A stretch of DNA of 8,186 bases, taken from positions 1 through 8,186 of the forward strand of contig CAJOMB010000064.1 in the NCBI GenBank assembly GCA_905235615.1, written 5' to 3'. The notes under the pieces were generated by a model. That model was given only the letters and a program-made list of their open reading frames with translations, made no database searches and was not told where the DNA came from. The DNA comes from an uncultured Bacteroidales bacterium (GTDB lineage: Bacteria; Bacteroidota; Bacteroidia; Bacteroidales; UBA932). A program made the translations under genes and the position numbers. Below are positions 1 through 7,951 of this stretch, one piece after another (the first letter of the stretch is position 1; each line of letters starts with the position of its first letter).

Positions 1-1
1 C

Positions 2-1132
2 GCTTTTGACGTGCTGCCCGCAGTGCAGGCCGACAAAGGCCGTCCCACCAAGGCCGCAGCCGCCGCCTTCCTGGCCAAACTGTACCTGTACAAGGCCTAC
101 CGTCAGGATGAACCCAAATCCAACAAGGTGACCGGCATCAACACGGAAGACCTCCAGAAAGTGCTTGAATATACCGACCCTAAGCTCTATGCCAACTACG
201 ACCTGGAAGAAGACATCCACAACAACTTCCGTCCGGAAGAGATGTACGAGAACGGCAAGGAGAGCATCTGGGCCATCCAGTACTCCCGCAATGACGGTTC
301 CACCTACGGCAACCTGAACTGGAGCTACGGCCTTATCGGCCCCAGCATTGACAACGTGACCGACGGAGCCTGTGACTTCTACAAGCCCAGCCAGAATCTG
401 GTGAACGCCTTCCGCACGGGAGCTGACGGCCTTCCTTTCCTGGACAGCTTCAACGAGAAAGACTACAATTTCAGTGACAATGCAGATCCCCGTCTGTTCC
501 TTACCATAGGTATGCCCGGCCTTCCTTATATGTTCAACAAGAACTTCATCCAGGATGAGACCAAGCAATGGAGCCGTGGAAACGGCCTGTATGGCTACTA
601 CATCAGCCTCAAGCAGAACGTAGACCCCGCCCTCGTGGGAGAATACCTTATCAAGGGTTCCTACTGGGCCTCTTCCATGAACCGCATCGTCTTCCGTTAT
701 GCCGATGTGCTGCTGGAACGGGCCGAGGCGTATGCCCAGTTGGGCGAAAGCGGCCCGGCCATCGAACTGGTGAACCAAATCCGCAAACGCGCCGCCACCT
801 CCACCCAGATGTTCTCCGACTATCCTTCCCGCTACGGCGTCAAGATTTACGCTACGCAGTATAACGGAAGCTATGACAACGCCACCACCGTCAAGATCGT
901 GAAGATGGAGCGCCGCCTGGAGATGGGTATGGAGTGCGAGCGTTTCTTCGACCTGGTCCGCTGGGGCGATGCCGCCACCGTACTGAACAAATACTTCGCC
1001 GAAGAGGCCGACAACTGCACCATCTACCGCGATGCAAAGTTCACGGCCGAAAAGGATGAGTTTCTGCCCATCCCTGCTTCTCAGATTGCCGCTTCCAACG
1101 GCCACTATACTCAGAATATCGGTAACTGGTGA
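2..1132 (+). CDS. SusD-like outer-membrane glycan-binding lipoprotein, 3' part (5' end outside window)
   Basis: SusD-family proteins are surface lipoproteins that cap a SusC TonB-dependent porin and deliver oligosaccharides to it. The reading frame is open from base 2 (Ala-Phe-Asp, then GTG at 11), so the GTG is an internal valine and the gene begins upstream. The window holds 376 residues; family members usually have about 500-600, so the signal peptide, lipobox and first helices are missing. Family marks seen: DKGRPTKAAAAAFLAKLYL near the left edge (TPR-type helix), FRYADVLLERAEAY at 692-733, ERRLEMGMECERFFDLVRWG at 908-967, and the C-terminal FLPIPASQI at 1061-1087 followed by a TQNIGNW end. 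It is followed closely by a second surface-type lipoprotein and two GH32 enzymes, so the ligand is most likely a fructan. The partner susC is expected just upstream but is not seen. Family is secure; the ligand is inferred from context. Confidence 0.95.
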   Translation, partial: AFDVLPAVQADKGRPTKAAAAAFLAKLYLYKAYRQDEPKSNKVTGINTEDLQKVLEYTDPKLYANYDLEEDIHNNFRPEEMYENGKESIWAIQYSRNDGSTYGNLNWSYGLIGPSIDNVTDGACDFYKPSQNLVNAFRTGADGLPFLDSFNEKDYNFSDNADPRLFLTIGMPGLPYMFNKNFIQDETKQWSRGNGLYGYYISLKQNVDPALVGEYLIKGSYWASSMNRIVFRYADVLLERAEAYAQLGESGPAIELVNQIRKRAATSTQMFSDYPSRYGVKIYATQYNGSYDNATTVKIVKMERRLEMGMECERFFDLVRWGDAATVLNKYFAEEADNCTIYRDAKFTAEKDEFLPIPASQIAASNGHYTQNIGNW

Positions 1133-1147
1133 TAATCGATGCATACC

Positions 1148-2536
1148 ATGAAACACAAATTGTTCTATATCGCAGCGGCCATGCTTTGCCTTGCCGGCTG
1201 CACCAAGAAAACGGCAAGCGAACTCAAATTGAGTGGCGACTGCCTTATACAGACCATCTCCCTGGATAATTTCGAGGGGACCATAGACCTGGCCACCCGC
1301 AGCATAGTGGTACGTCTTCCCGAAGTATATACCACCTCTGCGATGGAAATCACGGAACTCACCTTGTCCAGCGGTGCATCCTGCAATGTGGCAAAAGGCC
1401 AGAAGCTGAACATGGACGCCGCCAAAGGCATCCACGTGAGCAACGGCGACGCCAGCATTGACTGGACGCTCAGCGTCCTTCATGACGAAGCCCGTATCCT
1501 GCACTTTGTGCTGAATGACATTTACACCGGCACCATTGACCAGGAGGCCAAGACCATATCGGCCTTCGTTCCCAAGTCGGAAGGCATCAACGCCCTGGTT
1601 CCCACCATTGTCATCAGCCGGAACGCCACCATCTCCCCGCTTTCCGGCGTCCCGCAGGACTTCACCGAGCCCGTACAATACACCGTAACCAACAACTCCG
1701 CCAAGAGTGTCTATACGGTAAATGTGACAGCCATCGACAAGCCCAAGGCCCTGTTCATCGGCGCCCCCGCCAATATGAACGATTTGGATCCCGAGGCCGG
1801 AGCAGCCTGCCAGTGGATGCTTTCCAATGTGCCCGGTTCCCTCTACACCAGCTTTGCCGACTTCCAAGCCGGAACCGTGGAGCTGGATGAGTGTGAAATC
1901 ATCTGGTGGCACTTCCATATGGACGGTGGTGTAGACGGTCACGACAATTTTGTGGCCAAGGCTCCTTATGCCCTGGAGACCGTTAACCAGCTCCGTGCCT
2001 ACTACGAAAACGGCGGTGCTTTCCTGCTCACCCGCTACGCCACCAACCTGCCTTCCTTCATCGGCGCCACCGGTGACGACGAATGGACTACTCCGAACAA
2101 CTGCTGGGGCCAGAACGAAGACAGCGCCGAACGCTGCTGGGATCCTTGGGACTTCAATATTTTCGGCGGCCAGAACGATCATCCGTTGTTCAGCGGCCTC
2201 ATCGCCGGCGATAATCCCAACAAGGTTTACTGCACCGACAACGGTTACCATATCACCAACTCCACGGCCCAGTATCACATCGGTACCGACTGGGGCGGAT
2301 ATGATGACCACGCTGCGTGGGAAACCCGCACCGGCGCCAAGATTCTGGGCATTGGCGGAGACGGTGCCGTCGTAGCCTGGGAATATCCTGCCAAGGACGG
2401 CAAGGGCGGTATCATCTGCATCGGCTCCGGCTGCTACGACTGGTATTCCTACATGTTCGAACCCGAATATGAGGAACACTTCCACAAAAACATCGCCACG
2501 ATGACGCAGAACGCTATCAACTATCTGACCAAGTAG
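1148..2536 (+). CDS. Surface lipoprotein with Ig-like repeats and ThuA-like domain (DUF4960-type), probable fructan-binding protein
   Basis: The start at 1148 is preferred because it gives a compact lipoprotein signal, MKHKLFYIAAAMLCLAGC, with lipobox LAGC and lipidated Cys18; an in-frame ATG at 1139 would add only Met-His-Thr. The mature protein has 462 residues from this start. Residues 31-112 and 113-197 look like two tandem Ig-like (DUF5018-style) domains: GTIDLATRSIVVRLP (44-58) and GTIDQEAKTISAFVP (128-142) are the same motif repeated. Residues 198-462 resemble a ThuA/class I glutamine-amidotransferase-like Rossmann domain: ALFIGAP strand, IIWWHFH (251-257), GGAFLLTRYATNLPSF (289-304) and a closing GGIICIGSG plus NAINYL helix. 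I do not see a Gly-x-Cys-x-Gly nucleophile elbow, so a binding role is more likely than amidotransferase activity. Aromatic residues are abundant (WWHFH, CWDPWDF, DWYSYMF), as in glycan binders. It sits between susD and the surface GH32, the place of the BT1761-type binding protein. The DUF4960 name is from memory. Confidence 0.82.
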   Translation: MKHKLFYIAAAMLCLAGCTKKTASELKLSGDCLIQTISLDNFEGTIDLATRSIVVRLPEVYTTSAMEITELTLSSGASCNVAKGQKLNMDAAKGIHVSNGDASIDWTLSVLHDEARILHFVLNDIYTGTIDQEAKTISAFVPKSEGINALVPTIVISRNATISPLSGVPQDFTEPVQYTVTNNSAKSVYTVNVTAIDKPKALFIGAPANMNDLDPEAGAACQWMLSNVPGSLYTSFADFQAGTVELDECEIIWWHFHMDGGVDGHDNFVAKAPYALETVNQLRAYYENGGAFLLTRYATNLPSFIGATGDDEWTTPNNCWGQNEDSAERCWDPWDFNIFGGQNDHPLFSGLIAGDNPNKVYCTDNGYHITNSTAQYHIGTDWGGYDDHAAWETRTGAKILGIGGDGAVVAWEYPAKDGKGGIICIGSGCYDWYSYMFEPEYEEHFHKNIATMTQNAINYLTK

Positions 2537-2541
2537 AAGTT

Positions 2542-4134
2542 ATGAAAACATTTTTCCCCTATATCACTTTAGCCGGCGTGGCCCTTGCGGCCACCCTGGC
2601 CTGCACCAAGGAAAACTATGGTGACGCGCCCAAGCCTTGGGACGAGACCGCCAATTACTTCGCATCGGCCGATGAAAAAGGCTTCAGCACCTATTATACC
2701 CCGGCAATCGGCCGAGTGGGCGACCCGATGCCTTTCTATGACGGCAAGGCCGGTGAATTCAAGGTACTTTACCTGCAGGAATTTGACAACAACGCCACCT
2801 ATAACTTCCACCCCATCTGGGGCGTAAGCACCAAGGACGGCGCTTCCTACACCTCGCTGGGAGAGGTCCTTCCTATCGGTGCATCCATCTATGAGCAGGA
2901 TGCGGCTATCGGCACCGGCTGCTGCATCTATAACGAGGCCGACGGTCTGTACTACATCTATTACACCGGTCACAACGGCAACTGCACCAACCGTGAGGTC
3001 ATCCTCCGGGCCACTTCCCCGGATTTCACCACCTGGACCAAAGACCTCCTTTGGGCCATGAAGGGCGATGATTTCGGTTATTCCAAGGATGATTTCCGCG
3101 ATCCCCAGGTGTTCAAGGCCGATGACGGCAAATGGCATATGGTGATCTCCAGCAACCTGAAGTTCGCCGACTTCGTGTCCGACGACCTCAAGACCTGGTC
3201 TCACGTGGGTTCCTTCAATATGGTCTGGGACCGTATGTGCGAATGCCCGGACGTATTCAAGATGGGTGACTGGTGGTATTTCATCTACTCTGAAGGTTAC
3301 CGCGCACCCTGGAGCCGCAAGGTCAAATACATGATGGCCGATTCCTGGCAGGGACTCAAAGACTGCTTCGGCGATCCCGGCGCCCACTGGCCGCAGGACA
3401 TGCATGAGGGTGTGCTGGACAGCCGCGCCTTCTATGCCGGCAAGACCGCTTCCAACGGAACCGACCGCTACATCTGGGGCTGGTGCCCCACCCGCACAGG
3501 CGCCACTATCTATGACCGCAACGTGAACGTGGGTGCAGCCGGCGAGCCCAACTGGTCCGGAGCCCTGGTGTGTCACAAGATTCTCCAGAAGGCCGACGGT
3601 ACCCTCACCCTGGGTGAAGTGCCTGCCATGGCTGCCAAGTACGGCCAGAGCAAGACCGTGAAGGTAATGGCCTCGAGCGGAGCCAACCTGAACGGTGTCA
3701 ACGGAACCTTGAGCGGAGACGATGCCTACATCCTCTACAACCGCCTGGGCTCCCACAACCACCTTTCCTTCAAAGTGACCACATCCAACAACTGGGACAA
3801 ATTCGGCATCTCACTGGTGCGTGGAACCGATTCCAAGAAGTACTACACGATGGTGGTGAATCCCGAATGGGAAGACGGCCGGAAAGTGAACTTCGAAGAG
3901 GAAGGCGAAGAGGGCGTGCACTTCATTGAAGGCATCGACGGCTATAATTTCGCCCGTCCCGCGAACAACGAGTACAAGATAGACATCTATACGGACAACT
4001 CTGTTGTGGTGATGTACATCAATGACGTATGCGCCTATACCCAGCGTATTTACGGCATCCAGAAAAACTGCTGGAGCATCAACAACTACGGCGGCAGCGT
4101 CACCATCTCTGATTTGGCTGTCACCCAGTATTAG
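2542..4134 (+). CDS. Divergent GH32-type fructan hydrolase lipoprotein, probable surface (endo-)levanase or fructanase
   Basis: The 530-residue product starts with a lipoprotein signal (MKTFFPYITLAGVALAATLAC, lipid Cys21), followed by TKENYGD, a charged stretch compatible with surface export in Bacteroidetes. Residues about 45-360 form a GH32-like five-bladed propeller. The candidate catalytic set is Asp61 in RVGDPMPFYD (nucleophile), Asp187 in DFRDP (transition-state stabiliser) and Glu234 in ECPDVF (acid/base). Further GH32 landmarks align with the next gene: FHPIWGVSTKDGASYTSLG matches MHWGHAVSKDLVHWESLG. The nucleophile loop lacks the classical WMNDPNG form. Residues about 370-530 are a beta-sandwich (SVVVMYINDVCAYTQRIYG, then CWSINNYGGSVTISDL) like GH32 C-terminal domains, with an acidic insertion near 449-463. 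It starts 5 bases after the previous stop. By position it corresponds to the surface endo-levanase BT1760; endo action and levan versus inulin specificity are inferred. A GH43-like or binding-only role is less likely given all three acidic residues. Confidence 0.85.
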   Translation: MKTFFPYITLAGVALAATLACTKENYGDAPKPWDETANYFASADEKGFSTYYTPAIGRVGDPMPFYDGKAGEFKVLYLQEFDNNATYNFHPIWGVSTKDGASYTSLGEVLPIGASIYEQDAAIGTGCCIYNEADGLYYIYYTGHNGNCTNREVILRATSPDFTTWTKDLLWAMKGDDFGYSKDDFRDPQVFKADDGKWHMVISSNLKFADFVSDDLKTWSHVGSFNMVWDRMCECPDVFKMGDWWYFIYSEGYRAPWSRKVKYMMADSWQGLKDCFGDPGAHWPQDMHEGVLDSRAFYAGKTASNGTDRYIWGWCPTRTGATIYDRNVNVGAAGEPNWSGALVCHKILQKADGTLTLGEVPAMAAKYGQSKTVKVMASSGANLNGVNGTLSGDDAYILYNRLGSHNHLSFKVTTSNNWDKFGISLVRGTDSKKYYTMVVNPEWEDGRKVNFEEEGEEGVHFIEGIDGYNFARPANNEYKIDIYTDNSVVVMYINDVCAYTQRIYGIQKNCWSINNYGGSVTISDLAVTQY

Positions 4135-4151
4135 AAGAGCGGTTTTTTAGC

Positions 4152-4159
4152 TATCTTTG
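4152..4159 (+). promoter_or_regulatory. Possible Bacteroidetes -7 promoter box (TAnnTTTG) before the second GH32 gene
   Basis: TATCTTTG matches the Bacteroidetes primary-sigma -7 consensus TAnnTTTG exactly. It lies in the largest gap of the operon (29 bases) and ends 4 bases before the ATG at 4164. A promoter here would give an almost leaderless transcript. The -33 element (TTTG about 20 bases upstream) is not present at the expected spacing; the nearest TTTG is at 4113-4116, too far away. A single 8-base match with four to six fixed bases can occur by chance, so this is only a candidate. Confidence 0.2.
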
Positions 4160-4163
4160 AAGC

Positions 4164-5924
4164 ATGAAACGACTTTGTACTCTTTTGGCTCTGTTGCTCC
4201 CGGTTCTCGCCTGGGCGCAGAGCCTTGCCATTACCCACCTGAGTGAGACGCATACGATAATCCAGGTGAACAGCAAGGACCGTTACGTCCTTCTTCCCGT
4301 CCAGGAGACCGCCCAGGAAGCCAGCGTCAAGGTACTGTCCAACGGATCCGTGGTGCTCAAAGCCAATGTTTCACTGGCTATCGACAAAACGGATTACCTG
4401 GTTCCCCTGGACCTGGGGAAATGGGCGGGCAGCAGCATCCTCCTGGACATCAAGATGACCCAGGGCCGCGGCGTGCGCCGGGACCCTACGGACGACGTGT
4501 GCTGGGCGGACATGACCACCGCACCGGTCTTTGACGGTACCAACAAGGAGAAACTCTACAGGCCCTCCTACCACTTCTCCCCCGACTGGGGCTGGATGAA
4601 CGATCCCAACGGAATGGTGTACAAAGACGGAGAATGGCATCTTTTCTACCAGTATAACCCGTACGGCAGTTTCTGGGGTAACATGCACTGGGGCCACGCC
4701 GTTTCCAAAGACCTGGTTCATTGGGAGTCTCTGGGCATAGCCCTGGCTCCGGACGATCTGGGCGCCATCTTCAGCGGCAGCGCCGTGGTAGACAAGGACA
4801 ATACGGCCGGTTTTGGCAAAGGAGCCATCATTGCCATGTACACTTCTGACGGTGACAACCAGACCCAGAGCATCGCCTACAGCAACGATGGCGGACGCAC
4901 CTTCACCAAATATGCCGGCAATCCGGTGATTGTGGCGGAAGACACGCCCGACTTCCGGGACCCCAAGCTGTTCTGGGACAATCAGACCCGTCAGTGGAAG
5001 GTGATTCTGGCGGCCGGCCAGGAGGTGCAGTTCTACAGCTCCCACAACCTCAGGGACTGGACGTATGACAGCAGCTTCGGCCTTTCCTACGGCAACCACA
5101 ACGGTGTTTGGGAATGCCCGGACCTGGTCCGCCTGCCCTTCGAAGGGGAAGACAAGTGGGTGCTCCTTCTGAACATCAATCCCGGTGGCCCCTTCGGCGG
5201 AAGCGCCACCCAGTACTTCGTGGGCAGCTACGACGGAAAGACGTTCAAATGCGATGACCTTCCCACCACCACCCGCTGGATGGACTACGGCAAGGACCAC
5301 TATGCCGCCGTCACCTGGAGCAACGCTCCCGAAGGCCGCACCGTGGCCATCGCGTGGATGAGCAACTGGCAGTATGCCAACTCCGTTCCCACCACGCAGT
5401 TCCGCAGTTCCAACTCCGTGCCCCGGGACATCTCCCTTATCCGCAAAGGAAAGGAAGTAATCCTGAAGAGCACCCCATCTCCGGAAGTGGAAGCCCTGCG
5501 CGGGAACCCGGTGCAGCACACGCTCTCCACGGCCCCCGTAGAACTCTTTGAGACGCCCCGTAAAGCCTACGAGATGGTCCTCCGCTTCCATCTCCAGAAG
5601 AAGGAAGGCGCCACCTTCGTCCTCTCCAACGAGGCCGGCGAACAGGTGGTGTTCTCCTACGAGCCGGAGTCCCAGACCTTCTCCATGGACCGCCGCGGAA
5701 GCGGAGCCGTGAAGTTCTCCAAGAAATTCGCAGCCGTTACCGTGGCCCCCACCCACGTGGGAGGCAAGATGGAGCTGCGCCTGCTCGTGGACAGCGCCAG
5801 CATCGAGGCCTTCGGCGAAGACTTCGCCATGACCAACCTGGTGTTTCCCTCCGCTCCTTATAATACCATCCGCCTCTACGGCAACATGAAGGCCGATGTA
5901 ACCCTTTATCCCATAGCCAAATAA
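4164..5924 (+). CDS. GH32 fructan beta-fructosidase (levanase/inulinase type) with DUF4980-like N-terminal domain, probably periplasmic
   Basis: This enzyme hydrolyses beta-fructosyl bonds in fructo-oligosaccharides, releasing fructose. The 586-residue product has a type I signal peptide (MKRLCTLLALLLPVLAWAQS, cleavage likely after AWA at 18) and no lipobox cysteine, so a periplasmic enzyme is expected. Residues about 19-125 are an N-terminal beta domain of the DUF4980 type. The GH32 propeller spans about 133-430 with the full catalytic set: Asp147 in WMNDPNG (nucleophile), Asp266 in FRDP (stabiliser) and Glu318 in ECPD (acid/base), plus the substrate-binding YQYNP and WGNMHWGHAVSKDLVHW segments. 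Residues about 455-586 are the C-terminal beta-sandwich with the family signature LLVDSASIEAFGEDF (540-554). Length suits the family with an extra N-terminal domain. It overlaps the permease start by one base (TAATG), which suggests coupled translation. Position matches BT1759. Exo mode and preference for beta-2,6 or beta-2,1 links are inference. Confidence 0.95.
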   Translation: MKRLCTLLALLLPVLAWAQSLAITHLSETHTIIQVNSKDRYVLLPVQETAQEASVKVLSNGSVVLKANVSLAIDKTDYLVPLDLGKWAGSSILLDIKMTQGRGVRRDPTDDVCWADMTTAPVFDGTNKEKLYRPSYHFSPDWGWMNDPNGMVYKDGEWHLFYQYNPYGSFWGNMHWGHAVSKDLVHWESLGIALAPDDLGAIFSGSAVVDKDNTAGFGKGAIIAMYTSDGDNQTQSIAYSNDGGRTFTKYAGNPVIVAEDTPDFRDPKLFWDNQTRQWKVILAAGQEVQFYSSHNLRDWTYDSSFGLSYGNHNGVWECPDLVRLPFEGEDKWVLLLNINPGGPFGGSATQYFVGSYDGKTFKCDDLPTTTRWMDYGKDHYAAVTWSNAPEGRTVAIAWMSNWQYANSVPTTQFRSSNSVPRDISLIRKGKEVILKSTPSPEVEALRGNPVQHTLSTAPVELFETPRKAYEMVLRFHLQKKEGATFVLSNEAGEQVVFSYEPESQTFSMDRRGSGAVKFSKKFAAVTVAPTHVGGKMELRLLVDSASIEAFGEDFAMTNLVFPSAPYNTIRLYGNMKADVTLYPIAK

Positions 5925-7075
5925 TGAATAAAAAGATACAACTGATACCGGTGATGCTGTGCTTCTTCGCCATGGGGTTCGTAGACCTCGTGGGCATCGC
6001 CTCCAACTATGTACAGGCCGATTTGCAGCTCAGCGATTCCGCCGCCAACATCTTCCCCTCCCTGGTCTTCTTCTGGTTCCTCATCTTCTCCGTTCCCACG
6101 GGTATCCTGATGAACCGCATCGGCCGGAAAAACACCGTGCTCCTTTCCCTGGTAGTGACGGTGGTGTCCCTGGTCCTCCCCATCTTCGGCGAGAGCTACG
6201 GCCTCATGCTGGCCGCCTTCTCCCTGCTGGGAATCGGCAACGCCCTCATGCAGACCTCGCTGAACCCGCTCATCACCAACATCATCAAGGGTGACAAGCT
6301 GGCCAGCACCATGACCTTCGGCCAGTTCGTGAAGGCCATCGCCTCCTTCATGGCCCCGTACATTGCCATGTGGGGCGCCACCGCCGCCATGCCGTCCCTC
6401 GGCCTGGGCTGGCGGGTGCTGTTCCCGGTATACGGCGCCATCGGCATCCTGGCCGCCCTGCTGCTGGCCCTCTCCCCCATCGAGCGGGAGCAGGTGGCCG
6501 ACAAGGCTTCCGGCTTCGTGGAGTGCTTCAAGCTGCTGGGCAAGCCCATCGTGCTGCTGAGTTTCCTGGGTATCATGTGCCATGTGGGCATCGACGTGGG
6601 CACCAACACCACCGCCCCCAAGCTCCTGATGGAGCGTGTGGGCATGAGCCTTACGGAAGCCGGTTTCGCCACCAGCCTGTACTTTATCTTCCGTACCATC
6701 GGCTGCCTGAGCGGCTCGTTCATTCTCTCCAAGTTCAGCCACCGGAAGTTCTTCCTGGTGAGCGTGGTCCTCATGCTCCTTTCGATGTGCGGCATGTTCC
6801 TGGGTTCTACCAAGGCCGTACTCTATGTGGCCATCGCCCTGGTCGGCTTCGGTAATTCCAACATCTTCTCCATCGTGTTCTCGCAGGCCCTGCTGGCCGT
6901 TCCCGAGAAGCAGAACGAGGTGAGCGGACTCATGATCATGGGCCTGTTCGGTGGTACCGTATTCCCGCTCCTGATGGGCTTTGCCTCCGACGCGGTGGGC
7001 CAGGCCGGCGCCGTGGCCGTAATGACGGTGGGTGTAGCCTACCTTTTCTACTATTTCACCAAAGTTCGTAAGTAA
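5924..7075 (+). CDS. MFS sugar permease (FucP/FHS-like), probable fructose transporter
   Basis: A 383-residue, very hydrophobic protein with about 12 predicted membrane segments, consistent with a proton-coupled major facilitator permease of the inner membrane. The loop between segments 2 and 3 carries the MFS motif A-like GILMNRIGRKN (60-70). The second half has the corresponding SFILSKFSHRKF (265-276). GIGNALMQTSLNPL (103-116) and GFGNSNIFSIVFS (308-320) resemble the fucose/glucose-galactose (FHS) branch, and TM1 carries an acidic residue (Asp21) often used for proton coupling there. A loop near 185-205 links the two six-helix halves. The ATG shares its first base with the stop of the GH32 gene and the fructokinase follows 2 bases after the stop, so the three should be co-translated. 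That context supports fructose as substrate, as for BT1758; the sequence alone shows only a sugar permease. The stretch around 6360-6540 is richer in GC than the other genes. Confidence 0.9.
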   Translation: MNKKIQLIPVMLCFFAMGFVDLVGIASNYVQADLQLSDSAANIFPSLVFFWFLIFSVPTGILMNRIGRKNTVLLSLVVTVVSLVLPIFGESYGLMLAAFSLLGIGNALMQTSLNPLITNIIKGDKLASTMTFGQFVKAIASFMAPYIAMWGATAAMPSLGLGWRVLFPVYGAIGILAALLLALSPIEREQVADKASGFVECFKLLGKPIVLLSFLGIMCHVGIDVGTNTTAPKLLMERVGMSLTEAGFATSLYFIFRTIGCLSGSFILSKFSHRKFFLVSVVLMLLSMCGMFLGSTKAVLYVAIALVGFGNSNIFSIVFSQALLAVPEKQNEVSGLMIMGLFGGTVFPLLMGFASDAVGQAGAVAVMTVGVAYLFYYFTKVRK

Positions 7076-7077
7076 GT

Positions 7078-7947
7078 ATGGGTAAATTCGTTATCGGCAT
7101 TGGGGAAGCGCTTTGGGACATGCTCCCCGAAGGAAAGAAACTGGGCGGCGCCCCCGCCAACTTCGCCTATCATGCCAGCCAGTTCGGCCATGAGGCCATC
7201 GCCGTGAGCGCCATCGGCCAGGACAAGCTGGGAGAGGAGATTGTGGAAGCCCTGGAAGAGCACCGGCTCCCCTACCACCTGGACCGCGTGGAATACCCCA
7301 CCGGCACCGTGCAGGTGACGCTGGATGCACAGGGCGTGCCCCAGTACGAAATCAAGACGGACGTAGCCTGGGACAACATCCCCTATACCAAGGAACTGGC
7401 CGCCCTGGCCGCGGACTGCAAGGCCGTGTGCTTCGGCTCCCTGGCCCAGCGCAACGCCGTTTCACGGGAGAGCATCGGCTTTTTCCTGGAGGCTGTTCCC
7501 AAAAACTGCCTGAAGGTGTTTGACATCAACCTGCGGCAGGACTTCTACGGAAAGGAAGTGCTGGAGGAGTCTTTCCGCCGCTGCAACATCTTCAAAATCA
7601 ACGATGAAGAGCTGGTTGTCATAGCCCGCATGTTCGAGCTTCCCGGCCTGTCCTTAGAAGACAAATGCCGCAGCCTCATCAAGACCTACGGACTTCAGAT
7701 ACTCATCCTCACCTGCGGCGTGAACGGAAGCTACGTCTTCTACGAAGGCGGCATGTCCTTCCTGGATACGCCCAAGGTGCAGGTGGCCGATACGGTGGGC
7801 GCCGGAGACTCCTTCACCGGAGCCTTCGTGGGTTCCCTCCTCAACGGAAAAACCGTTCCTGAGGCACATGAGACCGCCGTCAAAGTATCGGCCTTCGTAT
7901 GCACTCAGAGCGGAGCAATGCCGGTGGTCCCGGATTCTCTTAAATAA
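7078..7947 (+). CDS. Fructokinase, PfkB/ribokinase family carbohydrate kinase
   Basis: Cytosolic kinase that phosphorylates incoming fructose with ATP, probably to fructose 6-phosphate for glycolysis. The 289-residue length is usual for PfkB kinases. Visible marks: the N-terminal GIGEALWDMLPEGKKLGGAP, with sugar-binding Asp14 and the Gly-Gly-Ala-Pro-Ala-Asn motif (23-28); the middle FDINLRQDFY (148-157), which is typical of bacterial fructokinases; a KINDEEL segment (173-179); LTCGVNGSYVF (211-221); and PfkB signature 2, DTVGAGDSFTGAFVG (238-252), with catalytic base Asp244. The gene starts 2 bases after the permease stop and ends 4 bases before the next start. This linkage with GH32 enzymes and an MFS permease argues for fructose over ribose or other PfkB substrates, and the position matches BT1757. 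A role as 1-phosphofructokinase is unlikely because no PTS gene is nearby. Confidence 0.93.
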   Translation: MGKFVIGIGEALWDMLPEGKKLGGAPANFAYHASQFGHEAIAVSAIGQDKLGEEIVEALEEHRLPYHLDRVEYPTGTVQVTLDAQGVPQYEIKTDVAWDNIPYTKELAALAADCKAVCFGSLAQRNAVSRESIGFFLEAVPKNCLKVFDINLRQDFYGKEVLEESFRRCNIFKINDEELVVIARMFELPGLSLEDKCRSLIKTYGLQILILTCGVNGSYVFYEGGMSFLDTPKVQVADTVGAGDSFTGAFVGSLLNGKTVPEAHETAVKVSAFVCTQSGAMPVVPDSLK

Positions 7948-7951
7948 TCTT

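Noticed and set aside
11..13. GTG as the start codon of the SusD-like gene
   Set aside because: The frame is open to the left edge and codes for residues typical of the middle of SusD proteins, so this is an internal valine in a gene cut by the window.
2569..3762. Long minus-strand open frame (397 codons) opposite the first GH32 gene
   Set aside because: The translation is low-complexity and rich in Val, Gly, Ala and His without a recognisable domain. It mirrors a strongly supported GH32 coding region whose GC-rich third positions remove antisense stops.
4135..4150. Intrinsic terminator between the two GH32 genes (T6 run at 4143-4148)
   Set aside because: No GC-rich inverted repeat precedes the T run; only two or three bases can pair. 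The next gene continues the same pathway on the same strand.
4371..5756. Long minus-strand open frame (461 codons) opposite the second GH32 gene
   Set aside because: It lies wholly within a gene with all GH32 catalytic motifs. Its composition (Gly, Val, His, Ala) is that of an antisense shadow, and no start signal or domain supports it.
5906..6742. Minus-strand open frame (278 codons) opposite the permease gene
   Set aside because: It is very rich in Gly, Glu, Gln and His, which is the complement of GC-rich hydrophobic codons. The plus-strand MFS permease explains the region.
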